The notes under the pieces were generated by a model, which ran no database searches, was not told the origin of the DNA, and was given only the letters and a program-made list of their open reading frames with translations. Below are positions 33,283-46,800 of a DNA stretch of 64,000 bases, one piece after another. The position numbers and the translations under genes were made by a program. The number at the start of each line of letters is the position of its first letter. Within the stretch, counting starts at the first letter, position 1. The stretch is from Sarcocystis neurona (taxonomy: Eukaryota > Apicomplexa > Conoidasida > Eucoccidiorida > Sarcocystidae), in assembly GCA_000727475.1 (NCBI GenBank), contig KL647299.1, positions 2,139,974 to 2,203,973 of the forward strand, in the 5' to 3' direction.

Positions 33283-36200
33283 CGACGGCTGAGCTGCTGG
33301 GTCGTTAGCAGCAGCGGCTGCTGCCTTGTCCACGAAGACTCTTTTCGATGGTAGCAGGAGGAGCAGAGGCACCTGGGACGAGGAGGCGGACGGCAGCAGC
33401 GGCAGCAGAGGGACACGACAGGCGTAGAGGCAGGGACAGCGTGAGCGGCAAGAGCGCGCCGCATGAGCAGCAACAGAGCGCAGCAGGAGGAGCAGCAGCA
33501 CAGCGGGCAGGTCGCCAGTAGGGCTGCGCGCGCTACACCTCGTGGCGCCGTCGACAGCGAAGAGAAAGACGAGTCGTCAGCTAAGAACAACGCAGCACAC
33601 CAGAGTCACAGAGCTGCAACAAGGGGCCGTTGCCGGCACCGGCATGTGAAAGGCCGTCTCGTCTGGGTCTGCAGGAAGCGAATTCTCGACGTATTTCTGC
33701 GTGTACGTGTGTGTGTGTGTATGGTAGACCTGTCCGAGGTCTACACACACGCCCACAGACTTGCGGAAAAAGTATAGAGTAAGAGAGTAGGCGTACGGAA
33801 GTCCACGACACGCACACAGGGAGGCGTTTAAGAGAAAATCAGAGTGTATGTCAATGGTAGTTGAAAAAAAGAGGCGACGAGCCAGTGGTGGTAGCAGGCC
33901 ATCGCTGCGGGGCAGCACTTTCCCCGCTGCTCTTCTTCGCTTTGAAATTGCTCCCGACCAGATCCGACGCACATACACACACACATACACACAGACACTC
34001 TCACAGCTTTGAAAATTTGTTAATAATTATAGACGGCGCATTCTCTGAAGACACGTGAGGACACGTGAACTGCTGCAAACCTTGTGCATCCTATGTGTAC
34101 TTGTACGTGTCTACAGTAGACGAGTGGCTTGTGTGAATGACACGCTCGTCGCACAGCGTGTGAGTCGCGCCACAGAGGAACGGGCGCGGCGGCCTCCCTC
34201 TTCTGAAACGTACTTTCTGTATGTGTAGATGTGTTAGATTTGTTTTGTTTCTCGAATAACGCTCCACGCGGGTCGGCCGCGGCCTGTACCGCCGCACCGA
34301 TGCATTCGACGGGAAGGGAAGAATGCGGCTCTTTTTTTGACGAAAAAGCTGACCCGGCGGGGTTCTGGGTAGCCGTTGCCGCGTGCGCGGCAGCAGGGTA
34401 CTCCTGTGCCGAAGTTAAGCAGTAGCTGGCGACTACCTGCTGCGGATGTGCCGCCATTTGGCGGAAATGAAGCCTCACGCTGCAGCAGCGGTGCGGCCTT
34501 GTTCGACGGAGCAGCAGACGCACACTCGTCTTTTTGCAGAAGGGGGCCTCCCCTGACCCCGTGCAGGCGTGTCTCAGACACGTGCCGGTTCCTCGTCGAC
34601 AGCTCGTAAAATGCAGCACTTCGGTTTTCACGCACGTCCTTTCGTATTTGGATGTGCACGAATGTCCAGAGACATAGACAATTTCACATGCATCTCACAA
34701 TCGTATTAATGGCACTCTCATTCACAATCTTTTTGAATGACATTTTCACATGTACCTCAGACGCACAAGACAGACAGACCTGCAGGTTGTATGCGTGCCT
34801 GCGGACATGCAGTCGCTTATTTGGTTGGCGATATACGTTTCCACATAGAGGTACGCGTAGGAGTGTGGAGGTTTCTGCGTGTGTGCTGCGTGTAAAGCGC
34901 CGTGGACGTACATAGCTGTGTTTCTCTCGCGCACGTGTATAGCTAAAACGCATCAGCTGCTGCCGCGTGTGGCGACGCGGCTACAACGGTAGATTTTTAG
35001 CGCTTCGCAGATGGCACGAAGGCGCTGTGCAGTAAACACCTGCAAAAAAAAGTAGTTTTGATCCCGCCAACGCTGGCACCGCAGTGCCGCGCTCCTCGTG
35101 GTAACAGCTGCAGTCACTGCAGGACATTTTTTGCAACAGCGTGAAGGAGGAGCTGGCGATCTACTTGACACACGCGAGGTAATGTGCTTGTATTCTAATA
35201 TCAACCTGCGTGGCTGAAGAGATACGCCGAAGCCCTGGAAATGAAGCAGATACTGCAGCTCGCGCGGCACCAGCTACGGCAGCGCAGACACGTCGTCGTC
35301 ATCGGTACAGTGCAGCGAGGGACATCCGCGTTCGGCAGCAGCGGCAGCTGCGGTGGGCGTCGCTGCCTGTTCCGGCGGCTCCTCTGTATACTGCCGACTA
35401 CACTTACACAGCTACACTTAAACTCTTCTGTGTACGCGTACTTCGCGCAAACCGAGAAATTTTGGAGGAGGTCCACAAATCAAGAGGAACGAGCCAACGC
35501 CTTACTCGTATACACAGACGTGTGTTTATACACCAGCTGCTTACGCCGCTAGTGTGCAAACACGGCGCAATTTTGCGTCTGCACGCACAACCGCGTCGTG
35601 TGTACGAGGACACGACCGTACGTACGCACAATTGTATATACACATGCATACGTACGTCCCTGAGAATATATACACACATATATATATATACACACATACA
35701 CATCTATATACATCTATCTATCTATCTATCTATATATATATATATATTTAGACATAAACATATATATATATATGTATATATATATATACATACATACATG
35801 CACGCTCATTGTTAAGAATGTCTAGAGAAATACACGCGCAACGGCGCAGAGCTGTGGGAGTGATATGCCACTCGCTGTGCACACCGCTCAGCGACTGCTG
35901 CCGTTGTATTTCCATCATGGCACAGCGGCTGCATTCTCCATACGGGAACCCTCGCCCGGCGACCGCGTTTAAGAAGGAGGCGCGGGATTTGCGTGGACTT
36001 CTCTACACGTGGACCAAAAAAACGTGTCTAGGCGGACCTGAACTTCTGTATCACCACCTCTTTGTATTTACGTGTGTACGTGTCCGACTTACGGTCGAGA
36101 GCGAGAGCATAGCCGAGCAAGACGTCGCTGCCAGTTTTCCTACCGTCAGTCTTATTGACTGATTGCCTCTCTTGGAGCACTGCTGCCGTTCCTGCCGCGG

Positions 36201-36356
36201 CTGAATTTTCCGCCGTGGCCTCTGGGTTTCTGCTGCACGTGCAAAACAGTTGCCAGGCGCCTCAGCTGTGTTCATTGTTCTTTGGGTTCGCTGCTGCTTG
36301 CACACGCCTTTCGAGACGCACGACAACAGCAGCCCGGCTCTGCTGACCAGCAGCGT
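33283..36356. other. Intergenic region between convergent genes
   Basis: Contains CAG patches (33.36-33.52 kb), CA and TA microsatellites (33,970-34,000; 35,640-35,800) and short open frames without motifs. A phrase CCGAAGTTAAGC at about 34,410 resembles part of a 5S rRNA but the rest does not fold as one. Confidence 0.4.
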
Positions 36357-36841
36357 CTACTTCAGCAACTGCTGGTGGCCTAGCTTTTCGACTAACGCAG
36401 CTGCACCAGAAGGCGCCGCAGCAGCAGCGGTTGACGAAGCTGCAGGGGTAGGTGCTACAGCAGAAGAGCGAGTTTTGGCAGTTGCTGTCGACGCTGTCGC
36501 TGGCGCTGCGCGCCGCCGCCACCGCCACAGAAGGACAGGATACGCGAAAAGCAGCAACAGCAACGCCGAGGTCCAAAACACAACAAGCATCCGTAAAGCG
36601 CATGCAGACCAGCTAATTTGGGGTATCACGTCTGGTAGCTCTGCAGCCCACGCTTCAAAATCTTGCTGCTCGCCGTCTTCCTTCTGCTGCTGCTCTTCCT
36701 CCTGCACCCCCTCCCCTGACTGCTGCTGCTGGTGCTGCAGGCGCCGGCTTGGGTGTCGCACAGGAAAGCGTTGAGACAGCTGGAGTGCCACTTCGCCTGT
36801 CGCGCCGTCCAGAATCTTCGCCCGAATTTCGACAGCCGATA
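36357..36841 (-). CDS. PhoD-like gene, last exon with C-terminal transmembrane helix
   Basis: The acceptor, preceded by a long pyrimidine tract (TTTTTTTGTCCTGTGACTGG then CTGCAG), ends at 36,842. The frame reads S-A-V-E-I-R-A-K-I-L-D-G-A-T-G-E-V-A-L-Q-like, the last beta strands of the PhoD domain. A Gln/Glu linker follows, then a helix of about 22 hydrophobic residues (M-L-V-V-F-W-T-S-A-L-L-L-L-L-F), an R-W-R-R-R stop-transfer cluster and an Ala-rich tail. It stops at 36,357. Confidence 0.82.
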
Positions 36842-39800
36842 CTGCAGCCAGTCACAGGACAAAAAAATGAAAAAGAGGAAAAGCAGTGCACTGTGAGCTC
36901 TTCGGTTGCCACCAGCCTTCTTCTTCCGCGGATATCACTCCAGTGCACCTGTCTCCCACGTATTATCTGTCGCCTGTATATCTGTAAATCCATATAAATA
37001 TACATGCATACATATGTAGACACTCTTTTTCGCAAGATCGTCTGGGACAGCGCCCTCTCGGGCAGTGCTCCTCTGTGGATTCCTGTTCTTTCGGAAGATA
37101 AGCAGAAGCAGCGGCAGCAGCAGCAACGGCCACGTTTACGCTGCCTGCGTGTGCTGTTTTCAGCAGCAGCAGCCTCCGCCCTTCTCGTATCTACTATCGC
37201 TGAGAAGACCCGTAACAGCACCAGTTCAAAGTTTCCTGAAATCTGCCCGTATTTATTGTCCCTTTAGAGGCCGACGGGGACATCCGTTAAATTTCCCCTC
37301 CTTTGCAGGTATAAAATCTGAGTCCCTACGCAGCAGCACCAGAAGCTTCACCGTACGAGCAATCACTCAGTCGAATCTGACACAGTTGCTTCTTCCCGAC
37401 GTCACTTTCAATAGACTCATATACATAGGTGCGCACACATATACATACATTTATCTATATACCTATATACATATACGTATATACACATACCCATCTGCAT
37501 ACACATATATGCATTTATGTATATATGTGTTTTAATGTATGTATGCATACGCCCTTAAACATGCGCACACGCGTGTAGACAGACGGAGAGCAGTCGACGC
37601 AGCGTTGTGCGTCCCACACAAATTTTTGCGTCGAGAAGAAGAGACGGGGCTCAGAAGCACCGCGGTCGGCTTTTGAAAGAAAAGGCGACATTTTCCTGAA
37701 TATGAAGCGAAGTAAGCACCTTGCACACCAGCCGTGGCCCACTACTTGCGCCCTCTTCGTGTGTACGGACTGCTGCTCCGCGTAGAGGGGATCTCTGTCT
37801 ACGTTCCATAACCGCGCGCACACGAATCGGCCGGGGTACACACGCACACAAAATACTCGGGAAAAGGAGAAAAAAGCTCGAAACACCGTACACACACATA
37901 TACGCGGGAATTACAGAACTCCAGGAAAGAAGACGGAAGTAGGAAAAGACGGTTGTGACCGAGGGTAGTGACAGCGGTGAAGTCGGTGTTTGCTTTGCAC
38001 GCGGATGCATGCGACAGCGTACTTTTCATGTCGGGAGGTGGTCGGGAGAAGCCCTGTGAATGAGAAAGCGAGAGAGTCTGTCCGTTTTCGAGAAAGTAGT
38101 CGAACTCGAGGAGCCCGAAGTTGCGGTGTACGTACACCGCAGGATGGGCGGGGTCTGCACGCGGGCTCGCGTCAAAGAAGCGAAGAAAGACATTTTCGAG
38201 GAAGAAACGCTGCAGCCAGGATTCGCCCGCCGTGTGCGTCAGTCCGCTCGTGGTTATTTCGTAGATGTTGCTCTGCAGCAACAGCAGCAGCGCCAGCAGC
38301 AGCCCAACTCATTCGTGGCGCCAGTCGCAGGAAGAACAGAAACATCGACCACCGATTAAACGCGGACGACAGAAGGAGAGCCGCGCCTCAAGCAGCCCCC
38401 TCTCCACGCGTGAGAACACTCCACCTCTCGAAGCCCCAAGTCCCAACAGCAAAAATCATCGCAAAAGTCCTCGCAGCTGCAACACGAGGACGCCAGAAGG
38501 TAGCAGCAGACGCGCCGCTAGCAGCTGCGGCCGAACTAAGGATGCAGGCAAGCAACACGTGGAACGGCGGTGCTCAGACACAGTGACAGGCACCAGCAGC
38601 AGCGACGGCACAGCAATAGCAGCAGCAGCAACAGCAGCCCCAACGGCAGCAACAGCAGCGGCGCGCCAGCAAAACCGACGCAAGACAGCAGAAGCGTGGA
38701 GCCCGTGGGAGGAACACCAGCAACAGGTATCCAGCTAAGCAGGGACACACATCAAAGGCGAGGGGTTTGCCACCACCTACATCGGCGGCGACAGCAGCAT
38801 CCGAAGAAAAAACCCTGGACCCCCCACCCACCCCGTTCACGTCTAACGCAAGTGGAGACTGTCTGGTGGCTGGCCTACAGACATGCACCTCTACTACACG
38901 TCTTTTTCCGCCACCAACACCAACACCTCTCATTCTCTACGTTATATAAACGCTCGAGAAGACGCACCAGCAAATAAACAGCGTCTGTCTGCTGCTCGCC
39001 CGCTTCACCGCAAAGAAGCACGAAAGCACCGTCTCACCAAGTCGTGCGCTCACCCCCGCCCACACACAGAGACGGTCGACAGTGCCACAGAAGAAAAACA
39101 GCACACGACACGCTGGTAGACGTGCACACTCGTGTAGGTCTCTGTTGCTGTTTCTGTCTGTCTACGTCTTCCTCTCATCAATTGAAGAAAGTAGCGCCCT
39201 GCTGTACGCGTGCGGGGAGCAATACAGAGAGAGTTACACGTCTTCGTGTGGCACAAGCTCGCAGAGAGACAGCCCTCACATCCGGGCAGCAGGAGAACCG
39301 CCACACACCTGTCTATGCACGTCCACACAAAAAGGTACCTGCTACTATTTACACACACACACACACATATACGCGGTCCGGCACATACGCATATACACAC
39401 ACTTTCCTTTACATACACGTCTATACATATCAACAACCCTCGCACACACATACGGAGCCGAGCCACCTCCACACATACATATATGTATGAGCAGGTACCA
39501 ACGCGCATATGCAGAGTTGCCCTAATAGTACATACGTATATATTGTATGGCTAAACAACATGGGCGCATACACACACGCACACAAGCAAATACATACATA
39601 TACCTATACGTATATTCACATATGTGTATATACACACACGTGGTGAGGCACAGAGATGCTCGTAGGCATTTCCGTTTGCAGGTGGGTGTATGCGTGTAAA
39701 CGACGTGGGCCCGCTTCAGTCAGAAGACACAGAAGAAAAACGACTATGATTGACCACTTGTTGGCGGGGAGAAATTCATCAGCACAAAGTTCCTTCCTTC

Positions 39801-40800
39801 GAGAGTTGCTTCACCTTGGGAGACCCCAAAATCTCGGCAAAGTGGACGTCGCCGGAAAGCAGCATCAATCCCGCGGGACGAGTGCGCTGCAGCAGCGCAG
39901 CCAGCCGTCGCCGCGCCGCTGGCAGGTGTCCCCAGCTCTCCACAGACGGCAGCGATGTGCTGATCTGAACAGTTTTGCCACACACACACACACACACGTA
40001 TGAATATACAATACAGAGATATGTATATATACGCCTCTATATATGTATAGATGGGCACGTGGAGCACGTACGCGTGTAGAGAGAACAGAGGCAGAGGCCC
40101 CGCTTCTTCAGACAAATCTAGACGTCTACACGTACACATATATATATATATCACATGTGTGTACACATGGAGGGTGTGTGCCCTCCCCAGGAATCGCTGA
40201 AGGAAGATGCCGGCGGAAACATTCTCGTCCCACCAGTCAGTGAGACTTTTCAACGTCTGCAGCTTCTTCGGGTACCTCCACGGTTATATCTACGGTTGGC
40301 GCATGCACTCGGATACGCACACGCACGTACACAGATGTGTATTGCCATGTGTCACATACATACGCATGTATGTATATACGCAGATGTATGGCACTTGTGT
40401 ACATGGATTTACCATAGAGAGTGATGGAGAGTATATCGAAGATGGCATAGGAAATGGTACGCACACAGATACCAGCAAAAGGAGCACATGCAGCGGCAGA
40501 TATGTGCAGGCGAAAAATTTCGACTGCAGATAAGAAATGCCGCATGCGTCTGTTCACCTCTACAAGTGTCGGCTCCCTCTATATGCGGGGAGACACGGGA
40601 GAATACTGCATTCTTGGTGAAGGACCTAGCAGGTCTCGCAGCAGCTACGGTCGGACCCTGCTGCCGTCGCTGCTCACACACGCAACCGGCTCTCAGAGGG
40701 GCATTTGCATGCGGGAGAAAAAACGTACGTACACATGTAGGCAAGACGATTTGAAGAGTTAGACAACACAGAATACCCGTATACATAAACGTACGTATAC

Positions 40801-40835
<35 letters not shown>

Positions 40836-43800
40836 AACATATAGATGCGTCACAGTTTTCCCTGTTGTTGCTCATTGATAGACATATTTGTTGGACTCAC
40901 ATGAATGTTGCACAGATCAGAAACGGAGAACAACTCACTGTTGCTACTGCCGCTGCTGNNNNNNNNNNNNNNNNNNNNNNNNNNNNNNNNNNNNNNNNNN
41001 NNNNNNNNNNNNNNNNNNNNNNNNNNNNNNNNNNNNNNNNNNNNNNNNNNNNNNNNNNNNNNNNNNNNNNNNNNNNNNNNNNNNNNNNNNNNNNNNNNNN
41101 NNNNNNNNNNNNNNNNNNNNNNNNNNNNNNNNNNNNNNNNNNNNNNNNNNNNNNNNNNNNNNNNNNNNNNNNNNNNNNNNNNNNNNNNNNNNNNNNNNNN
41201 NNNNNNNNNNNNNNNNNNNNNNNNNNNNNNNNNNNNNNNNNNNNNNNNNNNNNNNNNNNNNNNNNNNNNNNNNNNNNNNNNNNNNNNNNNNNNNNNNNNN
41301 NNNNNNNNNNNNNNNNNNNNNNNNNNNNNNNNNNNNNNNNNNNNNNNNNNNNNNNNNNNNNNNNNNNNNNNNNNNNNNNNNNNNNNNNNNNNNNNNNNNN
41401 NNNNNNNNNNNNNNNNNNNNNNNNNNNNNNNNNNNNNNNNNNNNNNNNNNNNNNNNNNNNNNNNNNNNNNNNNNNNNNNNNNNNNNNNNNNNNNNNNNNN
41501 NNNNNNNNNNNNNNNNNNNNNNNNNNNNNNNNNNNNNNNNNNNNNNNNNNNNNNNNNNNNNNNNNNNNNNNNNACATATAGATGCGTCACAGTTTTCCCT
41601 GTTGTTGCTCATTGATAGACATATTTGTTGGACTCACATGAATGTTGCACAGATCAGAAACGGAGAACAACTCACTGTTGCTACTGCCGCTGCTGCTGCT
41701 GCTCCTGCTGCTGCTCCTTCTCCTGCTACGGCTGCTCCTGCTGTTCGTGCTGCGCCTCCTCCTGCCACTGCTGCTGCTGCTACGGCTGTTCCTGCTGATG
41801 CGCCTCCTCTGGCTACTGCTTCTGCGCCGTCTCCTGCTCCTGCTGCTCCTGCTACTGCTGCTCCTGCTACGGCTGCTCCTCCTGCCACTGCTGTTCCTCC
41901 TCCTGCTCCTGCTGGGCCTCCTGCTGCTGCTCGTGCTGCTGCTGCTCGGCCTCCGGCCACTGCTGCTCGTGCTACGCGAGCTCCCCCCTGGGTCGGAGGA
42001 GGTCACCCCCTACGCAACAGCAGTGCGCCGGTCAACTGGGCAGCTGCTGCAAATACTTCAAAATCTGCTTGGCAACCCAGTAGGTGGGAGCTGCTGCTGC
42101 CGGCGGGGGACTCCTTCAGCTACGGCTGAGCAGCGCAGCGGGGAGTACCACAAGCTTCTGCTTCTCCTGCGTGCTTATTAGTCTTGCGAGTATCACACAG
42201 CCCCACCAGCCACGTGCATCCCCGCACGCGTATCCAGCTACCACGTGGAAATATAGTAATACAGAGCTGGTCGCCTAAGCTGGTCGCCTATAAGCTGGTC
42301 GCCTATAAGCTGGTCGCCTATAAGCTGGTCGCCTATAAGCTGGTCGCCTATAAGCTGGTCGCCTATAAGCTGGTCGCCTATAAGCTGGTCGCCTATAAGC
42401 TGGTCGCCTATAAGCTGGTCGCCTGAGCTGGCCGCTTCTATAGACTTGGTGGTGCATACGTGTTTCGGCAGCGCTACAAACGTAGTCCCGACCTATAGGC
42501 GTTTGAACAGCTCCACACACGTACTGCTACACGGACAGATATATATATATATATATATATATATATGGACAGAGCGGAAGAGACGGAGACAGCGAGCGAG
42601 AAGAGAAGTACGTGCGTGTCTCCGTGTCGAAAGACATAAAAACGTAGAAATGTGTGTGCCGAATAGAACGTTGACAGTTGCTGCCATGCATAGCGCTCCT
42701 CTGCGTCTGCTGGCGTCCTCAGAAGAGCAGTCGCGCAGCACGCGAAAATGCAGCTTCCTTCACTACAGTGATGGACGCGCTTGCTTCTATATGTGGACTT
42801 CTACGTAGAAACTCGCTGGTGTATCTCAATCTTTCTCTCTCTATATATACGTGTACACATATATACACATATCCAACTATCTGTTTGTCTGCCTGTGCGT
42901 GTCCCTCTCTCTCTATATCTACGTACATATATTATATACGCGAATCAATCTATCTCTGTCTCTCTTTTTCTCTCTCTCTATATATGTTTATATATAAATA
43001 TATGTATATACACATATATAAATATACGCGTATACACATGCATAAATATACGTATATACACATATATACATATATATTCATCTGTGTGTCTCTATGCCTC
43101 TCTCTCTCTCGATCTCTCTATATACATATATATATATCTGTCGACCTACCCGTCTATTCACATATATACACATACGTATATATGTATATATATTTATATA
43201 TGTGTATGGCCCCCAGAGCTTCCAAATGCTATAATGTAACAAAGTCTACAATGCAGACATAAGGGTGTCTGTACACCACGTTCGTATCAAATAGTACATA
43301 TATATATGAAGACAGAAGGAAAATACATATATATATACCCGGAGGTGTATACATATTGAGAGACAGATCGACACAGAAGACAGATATGCGTATATATATG
43401 GAGACACAAGGAAGAAAGATAGATACATATATGTATACACAGATGTATATATACCGAGAAAGAGACAGATCGACACAGCAAGACAGATATATGTCTACAC
43501 ACGTATACAGAGAGGTCTCGACAGACTGATAGACCCATATATATATATATATATGTATACGTGTATGTATGTATAGGGCTGAATGTGCGAGCAGCTGAGA
43601 GACAGCGCGGTCGGGCTCGGTGTGAGTGGGTCGCCTGCCTGGATAGACGAGACGAGGAGATGTACTGCAGCAGTAGAATTCGTAAGTTGTTGCTCGAGCC
43701 ACTGCCACTGCTCTTCTCCCAAAATGTCCCCGTCATAGTTGTAGCCGATTCTGCAGCAGCAGCATCCAGCAGCAGCAGCAGGCAGCAAAGCAGGTAGGAA

Positions 43801-46800
43801 ACCCAACGCCGAAGTGCTGCAGCAGCAGCAGCAGCAGACGTGGGACACACTGCACGTCGCAGTCGAGCACCAACAGAGGTTGAGAGGAACAGCAGCAACA
43901 GCAGCGGAGCAGCCCGAGAGACACGGCTACGGGCAACAGGGCACCAGCAGCAGCAGCGGACGATGCGAGCGTCCTTCAGTGGTACATGAGAAGAGGCAGG
44001 GGGGGCTGATACGTGAGAGGTGTCTGCTCGGCTCACGACTCAGCAGAGCAGTGAGACAGAATCTCTTCGAACAAACTGGCGGCAAGCAGCAACAGCAGCA
44101 GCTGGGAAGCAGAAACAGCGGCAGCCGGGAAGAACAACAGCAGCCGTCTCAAATAAGAGCCGCAGGAGCAGCAAATAAAGACTGACACGCACCAGACGAG
44201 CAGCAGCAACCGCAGCAGCAGCAGACGAGCTGTTGTAGCAGCAGCATCCGACAGAGTCCAGCAAGCGAGAGGCAACTCTAGCAGGAGACGAGAACAGCGC
44301 CACAGAGGGAAAATCACCAACAGCAGTTGCAGCGCAGCAGCAGCAGGAGCAGAGAGCAATGGCAGAGAAGATAAAACCCAGCAACAGCAGCAGCAAACGA
44401 AGGGTGCCAGCAGCGTAAATGAGTGTTGACCCAATTTCCGTCCAGCAAACATCGCCACGCATAGTGCCAGGGGAGACGCCGGGACGGAGACGAGACAGCG
44501 GCAGAGGAGCAGTGCGAAAGCAGCGACATTCACCACCAGCACCGCAGCACGCGCCACACAAACCTAACCTTCCCGAAGAAAAGGAGGACTTCCCTACTAC
44601 GACTCAGCGCCCTTCCACATATATGCAAGTTGGCGTTAGATACGTGCATACATGCAACTTTATTCATAGGCTGCGTGCAGTCGGAAGAAAGGAAGATGCG
44701 CGCTCAACTACAAGATCGGAGACGGGAGGCGGCCGCTCGTGTACGAACAGGCGGCTGAGCTGCGGGCGTAAAAAGACGCGCGAGACGGCGACAAAGCGAC
44801 GAGGAGACGGCGAAACAGCACTTGACGAGAAAAAAACAGCAACTGCAGTCTTCGCGACAGATGAAGCGGGACGACCGCAGAAAAGCGCGGAGAGTCATCG
44901 GCTCCTACTTGTCCTCTTCCCCCAGCAGCAAGCGAGAGAGCAGGCGCCTCTGCTAGTCCTATACTTTGCTCGCAGCGGCCTTGGAGAACCAAACCGGAGC
45001 AGGGAAATCTTGCCAACAAATGTAGCACACAACTTGCCACAAGGAGAGCAGCTGGGGCCACACACCGGTGCGTGCGCTTTCCCCTGTGAACTGCTGCATC
45101 TGCGGACGTGTGTGAGCAGAATGCGTGGGGACGGCGCCGCCCGGAACGCGCAGGGGAGCACGTCAAATCAGGTGTACGTACACTGCAGGAAGCTGACTTA
45201 CCCAAAAATGTGGCAGAGAGTGCGGACGCCTGCAGCCAGCATCGAAAGGAGACCCGACGCACCCAGCATTCCTGCAACACCACCACCACCAGCAAACAAA
45301 ATGACACGTCCACTGCAGCAGGAGCAGCTGCCACTGCAGCAGGAGCAGCAGCCCCAGGACGAGCAGCAGCCGCAGGAGCAGCCGCGCAGCGTGAGCAGCA
45401 GGCGCAGCAGCTGTCCAGCAGCAGTGAGCAGTGGCTTCACAACACACAGAGGAAACGGAGGGGAGCAACGCCTCGCAGTCGCTTGAGCGGCCGCAGAGAT
45501 GCAGCGCCACCAATATGAGGCAGCGGCGGCAGCAGCGAGAGAAGAAGAAAGCAACGCTGTCAGCAGCAGGCCGCGCAGGAGGAGGAACGCAGCCGGGAGG
45601 AGCCACAACAACACCAGTGCGGCGCTGGGCAAAGAAGAAGAAGCAGCAGCAGACTAGCAGCAGCTGCTGCAGAGGAAGCCGAGACTCTCCCACGCAGCAG
45701 CAACCCACGACCTTCACACAGCCCGCGTCGTCACCTGCGTCACTCGCACGTCTTCGACAAAGTGAAAGAAAGTGAGACGCATAAGAAGAGACGCGCTAAC
45801 GAAAAGGGTATTTCTCTCGCCTCCTCGCTCGGCACATATACACACGTACACACTCATACATCTCCGTGTGCTTCCCCGGGCAGACAGACCGCGAGGGAGG
45901 AGAAACCGAAAGCCAGCGACCCACCTACGTGTGTGCAGCACCTGCGCCCGGGGCAAACGTACATACACACTCATATACGTCCGTGGCTGCTGGGGAAGCC
46001 AAGCGGATAAGGCGCCGGAAAGGACACGGAGACACACTGTCTGAGAAGAAGGCAGCGAGACACACAGAGAGAAGACGGAGACGAGAAGGGGGGCAGAAGT
46101 CGATACGCGAAGCAGACAGCAAGAGGCAGCAGCAGCAGCTGGAGACGGGGAGACGGAGAAAACAGCGGGTGAGAGACGGGAGACGAGACAGGAAGTGAGA
46201 CAGCAGCTAGCGGAACAGAGAGACGGGGGAGACGGGGAGACGGGGAGGGGGCCGCCAGGACGTCGCCGGCTGCATGTCTCTCAAACAGACGGGGGGAGTC
46301 CTCATCGAGCCCGGAGGTCGCTGCAACGCATGCCCCTCTCCTCGCATGCGTATACAAGTATGTGATGTATATACACATACATATATATACATATATGTGT
46401 CATCTACACATCTCTCTCTATATAGATGTATATCTGTACGTAGGAGGAGGTCCTGCTGTAGTATACGTATCTGCACCTCTCTCTCTGCATGCACAGATAT
46501 TTATTTGTAGGCGTTCGATGTATACATGTGTATACACATGTCTACATAACAAGGACGAAAGGGTGTATCACACGTATCTACATCTTCCCTTCTCTCTGTA
46601 TATATACGTATATGGACATATACACGTATACCTATTATATCTACACACAAATATATATAACGTATGCCCCGGCGTCTCACACGTGTCTACAACTCTCTTT
46701 CTCTCTCTACATATACATATACACATACAGACGTACACATATACATATGTATTATACCTATACATACATATATATATAAACACCATACATATATATATAT

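Noticed and set aside
34395..34445. Resemblance to 5S rRNA (CCGAAGTTAAGC phrase)
   Set aside because: Only about a dozen bases match. The flanking arms needed to close the 5S helices and the conserved 3' half are not there.
37065..37535. Plus-strand frame with R-G-R-R-G-H-P-L motif, like a MobA-type nucleotidyltransferase
   Set aside because: It lies in the intron between two in-phase PhoD-like exons on the other strand, lacks the N-terminal nucleotide-binding motif, and runs into a microsatellite.
38060..38359. Plus-strand charged ORF starting MRKRESLSVFEK
   Set aside because: Antisense to a well-matched PhoD exon (T-S-G-L-T-H-T and R-N-F-G-L-L-E-F-D). The charged look is a mirror of the true exon.
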